From positions 2,294,001 to 2,358,000 of the forward strand of contig CP126193.1 in the NCBI GenBank assembly GCA_030272155.1: DNA of 64,000 nt, read 5' to 3'. Source of the DNA: Tetradesmus obliquus (taxonomy: Eukaryota; Chlorophyta; Chlorophyceae; Sphaeropleales; Scenedesmaceae). A program made the translations under genes and the position numbers. The notes under the pieces were generated by a model. The model ran no database searches. It was not told where the DNA came from and saw only the letters and a list, made by a program, of their open reading frames with translations. Below, piece by piece: positions 26,819 to 37,896 of the stretch. Position 1 is the stretch's first letter. Each line of letters opens with the position of its first letter.

Positions 26819-29392
26819 ATGATAGGCAGGTCTCCAGAGCACGTTTACGATGAGTATGCAGGCCGTAGAGCTGGCATACTCCGCGCGCTGACCACAGATG
26901 TGAGTGCAGTGCGAGCTGGGGCACTGCTGCCAGTAGCAGTAATGGCAGAACAGACATCCTTTGAGCAGAGCAGCTAACCTGCGTGGTGCGGGCCCTTGCA
27001 GGTAGACGCATTCTTCGCTGAGTGTGACCCAGAGAAGCATAACCTATGTCTGTATGGCGAGCCAGATGGCAGCTGGGTGGTAAGTGTCAGCAAGGGCGCT
27101 ATCAGCAGAGGACAATGCTGCCATACCGTGGTCTTTGCTGCACGCCAGCTAGTTTACTTGCAGGAACATTGCAGCAGCAGCAGCACGGCCAAGCACTGCT
27201 TATGCTCCCTATCGTCGGCAGCGGGCTGGTGCTATGCTGCATCATCAGCGCAACTGCAGCAGCTGCAACAGCCTGCCTGCCTCCATAGTGCTGCACAACT
27301 CTACTAACATGCTGCGGTCGCTTAATTCATTCACAGCGCCTGCAAAGCACATGGCTTCAGCAACAGCACCACCTGGCTTGATGTTGCCTTGCAGGTGGAC
27401 CTGCCAGCAGAGGAGGTGCCTCCAGAGATTCCAGAGCCAGCGCTTGGCATCAACTTTGCACGCGACGGCATGCAGGTGACAGTCAAAGTGCCACTGCTCA
27501 TCCATCGTCAGCTTACCATGTCAGCCATAGCACCGTAGCAACAACGCCATTGAAAGAGGGTGGCGCTGCTGCCCTGCTGCTACCTATGCTGTGCAGCCCT
27601 GCCCCAGAGTTACACAGCGTGCATGTGGTGGCGGGCTGCATTGCCAGCGCTGCTGCTGCTGCTGCGGGTGTGGCTGATAAGGCCGCTGACGTGGCACGCA
27701 TGAGGCTCACTCAGCACATGACCCATACTGTACTGACTGTGTTGTTACTTTCCCCCTGCAGCGGAAAGACTGGCTTGCGCTGGTGGCTGTTCACTCTGAC
27801 TCGTGGCTGCTGGCACTGGCTTTCTACAAAGGGGCGCGGCTAGACAAAGAGCAGCGGTGAGCAGCAGCCAGGCATGCTTGCAGCAATTTGTGCTGTGCTG
27901 CAGGCTATACGAGGGGTTGCCTGATGCATGACCACTTACAAGGTGTGAGCTAATATAACACGACGCATGATTGGATTTAGAACTGTCTGTAGGTCCTCAA
28001 TGTTGTGTTTCTCCCATGCTGTGCACCTGCTACTGCTACTGCTGCTGCTGCTGCTGCTTGCAGGGAAAGGCTGTTCACCCTCATCAATGGGCTGCCCACA
28101 TGCTACGAGGTGGTGTCAGGCCAGGCAGGCAAGGCCAAGAAGGCGGCAGCAGCAGCAGCAGCAGCAGCAGTGCCGCAGCCACGCAAGCGCGGCACAGACG
28201 CAGCAGGCGGCAGGCCGCAGCAGCGGACACGCGTGGTGAGCGGCGCGGTGCCGTCTGGGCGAAAATGGGTAGCAGGCATATGCTTTGCAGCTGCTGAATG
28301 GACTGGAAGCAAGCAGTGTGAAGCCTGCTGGCAGAGACACTGTGCTGCACTTCACCTGTGGAAAGACCAGGAGGAATCAGTTGCTGCACTCATAGAATCA
28401 GCAGCAGATGGACAGCACACACATTGCGCAACATCTTGTGCAGCTGGTTGTCCGTGTGTGCACTGCTACGTCTACTGTGCAGCTGTTGCCTGCATGCACC
28501 TTGCAGCAGCTGCTGCGTGGAGGTAGCGTCGGCAACAGCACAGCCGCAGCGCTGCACATAACCAAGCATAGTAGCCAATTAAATCAAATTAATGTGTGCT
28601 TTGTCAATCACGCAGGATGATGGGGCTGCAGCTGCAGCGGATGATGATGGCTGGCAGGACGGGGAGGGCGACCCCTGCCCTGGCTGCGGCGATCTGTACA
28701 GGTGTGCTGCCAGCTGGCCAGTGCGACACAGGGCTGTGTGGTGTGGTACAGCCTCTGGCGATATGCGTACATATATATGTGTGTGGTGCAGTCATAGTCG
28801 GCGGCTACGTCACCATTCTGGAATGCAGCCATGGCAGTAGTGTATGCTTGCACCGCAGCGACTGTCATCATTACTGCTTTGCGGCTTTAGAAAAGTTTCA
28901 TCCCAAATCTCTGACTACAAAACAAAAACCTGACTCCTTGCTGCTACTTGTGCTGCGCCATGCGTGCTGCCCTGCAGGACGGATGTGTTCTGGATAGAAT
29001 GCGACAGGTGCAAGGTGTGGTGGTGTGGGCGCTGCGCCAAGGTGAGGCAACACACAGCTGATAGCAGCAGCTGCAAGGGGCAACTCTCAACTGTTGGTAC
29101 CTGCTCTGCTGTGCATGTTTGTCATTTGCCTCCGGCAATGCCTCTTGCTGTCCCCCATGGCGCTGTTATGTGGCAGTGGTGTCCTGGGTTCTTACACAGT
29201 TGACATCGTGTAGCAGAGGAAGGTAGCTTTGTCTGGGTAGTCGCAACCACACACGCAACTGCACAGCTGAGGACATTGCAGTGCTTAGCTGCAGGGCAAG
29301 TAGTTACAAGCTCTGGACAGTTTGGCAGATGCTCACTGCATTACACATGCGCCACACTCGCGTGAAGGTTTGCAGCACAGGTTGGCCCTTCA

Positions 29393-29426
<34 letters not shown>

Positions 29427-29520
29427 GGTTGCTGCTGTCTTGTTCATGTCTGTGCAGATGACGGAGGCCAAGGCTGAAAAGACCCCAATATGGCATTGCG
29501 GGAAGTGCGGCGGCCGCTGA
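26819..29520 (+). CDS. Alfin-like PHD finger protein with altered zinc ligand
   Basis: Plant-type nuclear chromatin reader; in this family the PHD finger binds H3K4me3. Eight exons, 26819-26899, 27002-27079, 27395-27475, 27762-27856, 28064-28235, 28616-28701, 28978-29041 and 29458-29520, join in phase to 239 residues. The Alfin domain is clear: [17 protein letters not shown], then [19 protein letters not shown], then [19 protein letters not shown], then [20 protein letters not shown]. An Ala-rich linker leads to a C-terminal PHD (CPGC, CDRC, WWCGRC, CGKC). The canonical His (WYHGKC in plants) is replaced by Cys, so the eight ligands would all be Cys. The start at 26819 gives a short N-terminus; an alternative upstream exon at 25374-25423 is possible. 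Confidence 0.93.
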
Positions 29521-31207
29521 TGCTTGATCTGGCTGCTTTGACTTGGTTAGAGCGTGTGTGAGCGCTGCAGTGCTTTGGCGGCAGCCGCTGCTGCTCCTCT
29601 CAGCGCAAGTGCTGCTGCAAACTTGCCAGCCTCTTCTTACAGCTGTGTGGCATTGTGTTGTTGGTGTGGGTGTTGATTGTCTTGCGTGTCCTAGCGCGAC
29701 AAACAGCGTGGCCTGTATGCTGTGCCGTTGTGCACCGCTTTACCATCAGCGCTGCCTGTGCATGCTTGCCCGCCTCAGGTACAGTGTGACAGTGCGGATT
29801 CTCAACAAAATTGTGCAGGCCACACCCGCATGTATCTATGTGAAGCAGCAGCAGCGCTGTCAATGTTCCCCGCAGCAGCTGCTGGGCAAAGTTATGTATG
29901 CTCTACTGGCTGGTTGTTATTGTGACCTTGCGGGTGTGAGTTGCTGGGAGGACTGGCATCGATGCCGGTGTTGTGATTGCTGTTGTGCTGGCCTTTTCTG
30001 CATCATAGCAAGTTGCGCTGCATGCGGAGGCACCAGGCATCAGCTGCCTCAAAGTGAATTGTACGTACAACATGTTGGGTCAGTTGGCATGAGTTGATCT
30101 TGCAATTGCCGTGCAAGAACTGCAGTAACACGCTCAAGCACTTGGCGCTGAGGCATGCTCAACATTGGACTTCCTGATTGTGCAAACATCTGCATATGGC
30201 ATCACAGCACGTGGCTACATCCCAGCTGTCACGTGTGAGCTAGACCTGGTAGGCACCTCCTGCTTGTGTCCATCCATGCAGCGCCGTGTGACCTTCCACA
30301 TGTGGCTTTGACAAGCGTGCACATAGGGGGCCATTGCATGCTGCAGCCTCAACCTTATTAAACTTGAGTGTGATGATGGATTGGTGCTATGGTGGCTGCT
30401 CTGCGCAACAGCGGCATTCTCTCTGCTGTTCGCATGCGCAGGTGTGCCACTGGCAGTGCGAAGAACAGGCTGTGTCTTGTACATTGCACGCGTGTACACG
30501 CTGCAAAATCCATGCGACTCTGTCTGCTGGTGATTTAACATCATGATGGCACTTTACTAGAGTGCAGGTCTGGGGCCGTTGCAGCCTTAAGTGCCAGGAG
30601 CCTCAGCTCAGTTTGACAACTTGACCGCAATCAAGCTTGGTAATCCTCCGACTGATGTTTGAGGTCACCTCACGCGGTGGCATGCCATGACTGCATCAAG
30701 CGATGGCTGCACATCATCATTCGTTCGTTACACCACTGCTGCAATCACCAGGGATCACGCCCACACTCAATGCTGCTTATGGCACAGCGCAGTGCAAAGC
30801 ACTAGTAGATCCAGTGTTTGCCACACCGCGGGTCAACTTGGAGATGGCTTGCTGCTGACATAAGATGCAGAGAACCAGCCAGCTTTAAGCATCCACCATG
30901 GTCACCAGGCAACCCAGCAGCTGCTGCTGCGCTGACAGTCCGACTACTAACATTCAATCAGGCTACGCCCACTTGCGAGATGCATGCATTGCGTGCCGTG
31001 CCAGCAGCACACCGACTGCGTCTGCAAAAAGACAGCAACACAGCACGCCGACAGCCTCACCATCAACTGCTGCATCAGTGACCTGAGCAGCCTAGCGCTG
31101 ACCGCACAAGCTTCACGACACCCGCGCCTGTCATCGTTAACCACTGCAACATCAACTTTCTTCACCTGCTTCCAGCAGGAAACAAAGCACCATCCTCGCC
31201 ATCCAGC
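29521..31207. other. Convergent intergenic region, no gene seen
   Basis: It contains the 3' flanks of the Alfin-like (+) and PDI (-) genes. Open frames up to 184 codons near 29543 show no family features. No obvious repeat. Confidence 0.4.
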
Positions 31208-33517
31208 TCACAGCTCCTCATCGTCCTCATCGGCGTCGCTCTTGGCAGCAGCAGCAGCCTCAGGCTTCTCAGTGAAGGCAGACAGCACGCTGACCTTGGC
31301 GGCGAAGCTGTCCACCTTGCCGGCCGCCACGCTGCCGGAGTCGATCATGCGCTGCAGGCGGCCCTGCTCCTTCTCAAAGTACTCCACGCCCTGCAGCAGC
31401 AGCAGCAGAAGGAAGCACAACGTTGAGATCTTGTGGAGCAGTCGGAAAGCACACTGTTTACATGCAGCACACGGCCCTGGCCCTCCTCCTCATATATACT
31501 CTGCGTCCTGCAGCGGCAGCATAGGCATGCTGCCGCTGCAGGGCAGCATAGGCATCAAACTGATGATCAACCTGACATACCTCCTCAACCACCCGTGTAA
31601 AACCCTCACACCACTCCATGCATGCCTCCTGCACAGCATCCCATGCCCGCCATCCACCCCACCCAACCACACCCACTCACCCTGGCCAGCGCCTTCTCAA
31701 TCGCCTCCACGTACAGCTTGGCGTTTGCGGCCTGCTCCTTGTCCACCTTGGCAGCAGCAGCCTTCACGTCAGCCGCCACCTTGTCCTTGTCAGCACCCTC
31801 AGCCACAAAGGCCTGTGCCAGCTTGTCCAGGGCCTCCACGCGTGCAAAGCCCTTGTCAGCATCAAGCTTCTCCTTGATGAACTCCAGGAAGGCATCCAGG
31901 CTGCGGCCCTTGTTGTAGCTGTGAAACGTTAAGCAAAAGTAACAGACAGATATAACAAAACATGAGAACGATTGTGACAAGATGACACGGAGCAATAGAT
32001 GAGACGAGCACTGCAGCGCACAAGAACTGGTGTGTGTCACGCTGCCCCTGTGATACTAACTGCGCTGTCCAGCATGACCAACAGCGCACTGGCTGTGGGA
32101 CATCACTCGAGTGGTCAAAGCAGTGTACCATGTGGTGCAGTGCTTCGAACAGTCAGTGATGCGCCACAGCTAGTGCACGGTTAGCCAATCTGGGAATCCC
32201 TTGTGCTGCACAGTGATGTCCCCTGCTGTGTGCTGTTTATGAGATGTCATGGTGAGGTCAATGATGAGAAAAATTAGATGCACTGACACGCTGATTGACA
32301 TGTGATTAAGCTGTACGCAACCACTGCTCTGGTTTGCTGCGCAACAGGTTAACGGCCCAATCAACAAGCGCCGCGCGCTGCCACTCACGCCTCGGCTGCG
32401 TCGGTGGTGACTGGCTTGCCGCGACTGAACCACTTGATGGTGGGGAAGCCAGACACGCCAAAGCGCTCGCCCAGGCTGCGGTGGCTGTCAGCATTCACCT
32501 GCGCGGCAGCAGCAGAGCAGCGAACACCACAGCAGCAGCAGCAGCAATGCAGCAGCAACATCAGCAAGGGTGCACAGGAAGCGGGTCGGCTCCTGCAAGC
32601 ATGGGTAAGCAGCGCATCGCGCTTGATCCTCTTGCATAGCTTGTACATAGCTACGTGCCGCCTGATCAGTGCCGGATACATATAAAGTCACACGCCAAGC
32701 ACACCAAGGCTCTCGCCACAAACCTTGGCGATGACCACGCGGTTCTTGAGGCTGGGGTCCTTGGCGATGGCCTCGCCCAGCTTCTTGTACTCGGGCACCA
32801 GGTGCTTGCAGTGGCCGCACCTGACCAGCAGCAGCAGGCGCAGCAGCAGACACAGCAGTCGCAGGCGCAGCAGCACCAGGCGCAGCGGGAGCAGCAGCAG
32901 ACTACTGTAAGCATATGCATATGCATATGCATATGCATATGCTGTACCATATGGTACAGCCTACAGGATGGTGATTGGCTGGAGGTCTGTTTACGAGCAT
33001 GTTCACAAGATCACAGGGTGGGAGCTGAGGATGGTCATGAATCAGGGCAGCTGACTCACATGGCGTGCAACTGCTGTGGCGGTTGGCAGATCGCAGCAGC
33101 AGGGCAGCACATGCTGCGCTGGTGAGGGAGCTAGCAGCATGCCAGCGCTTACCAGGGAGCGTAGAACTCCACCAGAGCGTGCTTTGCGCCATTCACAAAC
33201 TTGTCGAAGTTGTCGGGGGCTGCAGGGGAAGACAGCAAGAAGCAGCAGGTTCATAAGCCTCATCGCTGCAGGATCAGCTCTCAAGCAGCGCCAAAGTCTT
33301 CCGGCATATACCACTATTATGATGCGTCGCCTGCCACTCAAAGGCAAACAGCGATGACTGCCCGCTGCATTGCTGTCCTGCCTCCCGATGCTTCCACCCG
33401 CGACCAAGGCCAAGACTCACTCAGGTCCTGCACGCCAGGTAGGCTCTCGGTGGGATCACCGCTAGCAGAGACCACTGCAACCAGCGCAGCAAGCGCTGCG
33501 ACGACCAGGAGCTTCAT
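31208..33517 (-). CDS. Protein disulfide isomerase, single thioredoxin domain plus ERp29-type D domain
   Basis: Oxidises and rearranges disulfides of secretory proteins in the ER. Six exons, 33421-33517, 33153-33219, 32724-32820, 32389-32498, 31681-31918 and 31208-31390, join in phase to 263 residues. A signal peptide (MKLLVVAALAALVAVVSA) is followed by one thioredoxin fold with the CGHC active site at residues 56-59 and the cis-Pro region GVSGFPTIKWF. A helical D domain follows (SLDAFLEFIKEKL, GVEYFEKEQGRLQRMID) and an acidic tail. Plant PDI-D proteins usually have two thioredoxin domains; this one has one. It ends EDDEEL, so a KDEL-like signal, if any, is the unusual DEEL. Confidence 0.93.
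32911..32960. repeat. GCATAT tandem repeat abutting a 20-base palindrome
   Basis: Five GCATAT units at 32911-32940 run into GCTGTACCATATGGTACAGC at 32941-32960, a perfect 20-base inverted repeat. It lies in PDI intron 2 and could form a cruciform or RNA hairpin. Confidence 0.9.
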
Positions 33518-34157
33518 GGCTGGTTCTTGGGTGTGCACAGGAGACAGTGCCTGTGCCTTAAAATGGGAGCTTGCTACGCTACGACAGTGCCGATGTGAAA
33601 CGACAATGTAGCTGGCCCTGGCTGAGGGGCGATCATACAAGCAGGTGCAACATGTGTTCGTGAGGCCGGGGCTCAGGCTCCAGGTGTCACACTCGTCCGG
33701 CCAAAAATGCAAATTCAAGACTAAATGCGTCTAGTTTGCGCTAAGCTTTGTTCATAGTCGTGTCTGCACATGGTAGCGAAAGGCCGTACAAAGCTTCCAT
33801 GTGTTCGGCCGGTGAATCTCGCCATGGCATGCGCCTCCGATTTCGCCTAAGCTATAGACTTACACAATCGTCCTGACACTGTGTTGGGCAGCAGGTACTG
33901 CCGCACAAACGTTGCTGCAGCCGTTGACACATGGGCCAGCTGCTGCAGCACCCCGAGCACATGGCCTGGTCATATGGCAGACGCATGCACAGCATCACTG
34001 GTAAGCAACCAATAAATTAAACTGTCAGGTACAAGGCGTGTGTGAAATCCCCATTGACATGCAGCAACGGTTACACAGGTGTACTGTCCTGGACACCGCA
34101 GTACCGCTAGTGACGCCATGGTGACGTGGGTCTACAGCACCATCATCCCTTCAACCA
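33518..34157 (-). other. PDI promoter region and EXS gene 3' UTR
   Basis: No gene seen. A TTACA at 34071-34075 (TGTAA on the - strand) would end the EXS transcript about 85 bases after its stop. Confidence 0.45.
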
Positions 34158-37100
34158 TCATGCCTTCAGCAATGGCACAGCTACTGCTGCGCCCTCCTGC
34201 AAGCTGTTAGCATGCGCATGCACGTGGCCCCTGAGCAGCCCATGCAGGTGCATCTTCACATCAGCCCGGTCGCCGCCAAATGCCACACCATCAGACGACG
34301 CTCCCCTGCTAGCACCATGACCAGCAGCAACAGCAGCAGCATGCTGCGCAGCGCCATTAGCCAACACCATCACATCGCCGCTTTTACTTGTGACCAGCCC
34401 ATCCTCCAGTTGGCTTGTCAGCAGCCCCAGCTTGCGCGTCTCGCTCTCCACGCGCACAAACACCCACTGCCAGCGCCGCAGCACCTCCAGCAGCGCCACG
34501 GCCAGCAGCACCTCGTTGTGTGCCTCCAGGTCACCCAGCAGCCTAGCGGGCAGAGAAAATATGACGCCAGGAGCAGGAGCAGCAGCAGCAGCAGCAGCAG
34601 CACGGCAGCAGTCAGTTAGTGCTCAGCCAGCAGCAACACATGCATGAAGCAGGACGTGCCTCATGCTAAAAGAGCCCTGCTGGCAGCTGTTGACAGAGGA
34701 ATTGCATTTTGCATGTAAGCTGTTGCTTGCGCAGAGCAACCCGAGGTGCACAGCTGAAAATCCGGTGCAGCACCTGACACACAGTGATCCACTCTGCTAG
34801 CGTGACAGTGCAGGCTAGCCTGCTGCTGCACAAGGCTGTCCACAAGCAGCCAGCTGTGTCTTGCCAGCAAGATGAGCAGCCAGGCTAGCCAGCACTGTGG
34901 CTGACTAGCTCAAAACCACACTAGCAGCGCACTGCCTGTTCTGGCCCTGGCAGCAGCAAGTCATTCGCACCTGTGGGCCCAGGTGAAGCGCAGCAGCAGG
35001 TTGGACAGCAGCAGCCAGGCATACCAGCCGCTGCTGTAGGTGTGGCTGCCCTTCAGCGCCGGCAGCCGCAGCGGTCCAAACTTGCGGCCACCTGCAGCAG
35101 CAGGGCAGCAGCAGCAGCGTGAAGCAAGTCATGCTGTGCTGGTGCCACCCAGCAGTTGTGCTAGCTGCTCCTGGCAGGGATGCAGGAGTGTTGCCATGCA
35201 CAGCAGCGGCAGGTAGACGCAGGTGTGATGTCAGCGCTGGTGCAGGTGCAATTGCCGCACCACCGCCGCACGCTGGCACCTGCTCCGCGCGAAGTGGCTT
35301 CGCTGCAGCAGATACCAATCATAATCCTTGCGCACTGCACAGCCGCAAATCAAACTGCAGCTGCCTCCTGCACGCTCACACGCATCTCACACACGACGTG
35401 GGCGCGCTCTGCCCTGTCAAAACATACATTACCAGCTGCCTTAACCCATTCCTGCTCAGCGCTCATTGTACTGCATGATCAATGGCATGTCCAAGTCCTG
35501 CTCCACGTGCTAATACTGCGTCCACATACACATCCACATCCACATACGCATACGCATACACAACTTAGTCCTGCTCAGCGCTCACCGTACTGCATGACCC
35601 AGGGCATGTCCCAGTCCTGCTCCACGTCCCAGTAGAAGGAGTAGCATGAGTTGAGCAGCATGGTGACCACCCACAGCCGCTTCCACGCAAACAGCTGCCT
35701 GCACACAGCCCAACACAGGAGCAAGGAATCAGCAAGCAATCAGCAATGTGCCAGCAGCAACGCCAGGTGGCTGGCGGGTCCACGCAAACAGCTGCCTGCG
35801 CGCAGCCCAACACAGGAGCAAACAATCAGCGGTGTGCCAGCAGCAACGGCGGGTGGCTGGCGGGTGGCTGGCGGGTCCATGCAAACAGCTGCCTGCGCGC
35901 AGCCCAACATTGTGTTAACACAGGATCAGGCAGACAGCAATGTGCCAAGAGCAACTGCAGCTGGCTGGTGGACTGCTGCAGCATCCGCTGCTGGTGGTGC
36001 CTTGGCTGCTGTGAGCGGCTGTGATGTGGCGACTGCTGCCACTGCGAAGCATGCACCCCAGAATGCACAGCAGAGAAAGGAGGGCTCAACACTGCCACTC
36101 CGCTGGCAACTTTTCACAGCCGGCTAGTACGCTGGCTGCTTTGAGGCTGATGTGTCTCCCCACACTGCAGATGCTGTGTGCTGCTGCGCACTGCCGCACT
36201 GTAGCATGACACCATGCAAGTGATGATATACACTGCTGCCAACTGCCGCTGTTGCTCACTTGTGCACATGGTGCTCATGCTCAAATGCTGTGAGGATCAG
36301 CGCCGGCAGCGACGAGGCGTACTTGAGCGCATTGAACAGCTGGCTGCGCGGCCCGCCTGCCCTCCACACCGAAATGCACTGCAGCATTCGGATGGCAAAG
36401 GGCAGCACTAGCGCTGCCAGCGATCCTAGCGTGAGGTAGCCGCATGACGACGCTGCTGTTGCTGAGTAGGGGTGCAAGGGGTGGGCCAGGGGACCTGCAG
36501 GCAAGAGCGGCAGAAGCAGCAGCGGTTTTGGTGGACGATGTCCAGACGGAATCAGATGTAGATCCATTCACGTCTGCTGGCGGTCGGCAACACGTAGCAA
36601 GTTCTGAGACAACGGCTGATGGAAAGTACTATCTTTGCAAAGCGCTGTTGCAGGTGTGTCCTGCCTGCTGATTGCTTGACGGTTGGGCCATAGCCTGCAT
36701 GCTCACTCACCGTGCAGCATCAAGCAGACACTTCTTGTCACGTCGCTGCTGCTCTTTGCCAGTGATGTGAGCATATCTGCCAACAGGAAGTCTGCCCAGC
36801 CCACTGGCTGCAGCGGAACCAGCACCTTCAACGCTGTGCGTGCAAAGAACATCCGGGACTGCTTCCGCATCACGTTGGCTGGAAGCAGCAGCACAAAAGC
36901 TAGGCTGAGGTACAGCAGCGGGGGCACCAGCAGCGGCGCCAGCGGCGGTTGGCTTGCAGGAACGCCTGGTGCTGCCGCTGCAGCTGCACACAGCGTTGAG
37001 CACAAAGCCAGCCCTCCAAATACGAGCCATGTGAGCACCATGCATGCGCTGTAGATGTCTTTGGATGGAGCCAGCCATCTCCGCTCTGATTCTGGGAAAC

Positions 37101-37323
37101 AAGCCTCAAAAGCAATTTGCCGCTGCTCAAAGTGTGCTACTGCTTGTGCCCACAGCCACAGCATCAGTAGCGGAGGCCCCAGCGGTTGGAAGTACGTCCA
37201 TAGCAGCTGCACGTGACGCTTATCCAACGCCTTGGAGTGCTGCAGGATGAGCACTACGCACAGGGAGGTCCATGCTGCTGTGATAAGGAGCTGCACCTTG
37301 TGCCTGCAGGACTGTCTCTGCAT
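34158..37323 (-). CDS. EXS-domain multi-pass membrane protein (ERD1/XPR1-like, no SPX domain)
   Basis: EXS proteins act in phosphate export or Golgi retention; with no SPX domain this is closer to ERD1. Five exons, 36711-37323, 36260-36494, 35586-35698, 34971-35091 and 34158-34542, join in phase to 488 residues. Exon 1 has several hydrophobic spans (LLITAAWTSLCVVLIL; LLYLSLAFVLLLPANVM), then the family motif DFLLADMLTSLAKS. Later exons give LPFAIRMLQCISVWRAGG, LFNALKYASSLPALILT, the signature CYSFYWDVEQDWDMPW, a LLLRFTWAHR span and LLEVLRRWQWVFVRVE. The C-terminal 80 residues are low-complexity His/Ala/Gly. The Met at 37323 is the first of the open frame. Intron copies flank exon 3. Confidence 0.92.
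35450..35512 (-). repeat. Copy of the 3' edge of EXS exon 3 with donor
   Basis: About 62 bases repeat 35570-35632 (codes DWDMPWVMQY and donor) with an offset of 120 bases, in the downstream intron. Simple CACATAC repeats fill the gap. Confidence 0.85.
35701..35910 (-). repeat. Two tandem copies of the 5' edge of EXS exon 3 with acceptor
   Basis: Units of about 90-105 bases repeat the acceptor and first few codons of exon 3 (true edge at 35685-35701, copies around 35780 and 35870). Each is followed by a spacer containing AACACAGGAGCAA. They lie in the upstream intron. Confidence 0.85.
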
Positions 37324-37896
37324 GTGCTGCTGTTGGCGATCTAGCAGCTGAAGTACGCAGTTGAAGACATTCGTAAAAGTGTGTGTGAGCTACGTGCGTG
37401 CAGCAATCGTCAACAGTGGCTAGCAATAGCTTTCTTGGTGTGTTCGCAGCATGCGGGTCCCACGTAAATGCGACGGCACGCCTGTCTCATAGGCAGCTGA
37501 TACAAAAATCATATTGTGGGCGCAACTTTGTCAGCTTGTGAGTGACTGAGCAGCCTTGCGACCTGCTGAAATGCGTTCCGGCACGCCATCACCAAACCCT
37601 TGCGCCGTGCAGCGCAGTGAAGTACGCACCACTGGTGCCGTTGTGCAAAAGGAACGCTAAACGCGTCAGCATCAGCCATGTGCTGACCTTTTGCTGACAA
37701 TCCAAGCCCCAACCGAAAGTCAACCGACCACAAATGATGGGAGAAGCATGAACCGCACAACAACCTCTGTTTTTGAACACCTCACGCTACTACATGATAC
37801 TGTTCCAAGTCAAGCACCACCTGGCATGATTGACCAGCGGCAGCAGCAGCAGCAGCAGCAGCAGCACCGCAACTAGAGTGACATCAGAAAATCAGC
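37324..37896. promoter_or_regulatory. Divergent promoter between EXS and GT77 genes
   Basis: A 573-base gap between two divergent starts, with a CAG tract at 37840-37865. No clear TATA box. Confidence 0.45.

Noticed and set aside
29543-30097. 184-codon plus-strand open frame after the Alfin-like gene
   Set aside because: Cys/Leu-rich without domain, start context or codon bias; consistent with a chance open frame in GC-rich DNA.
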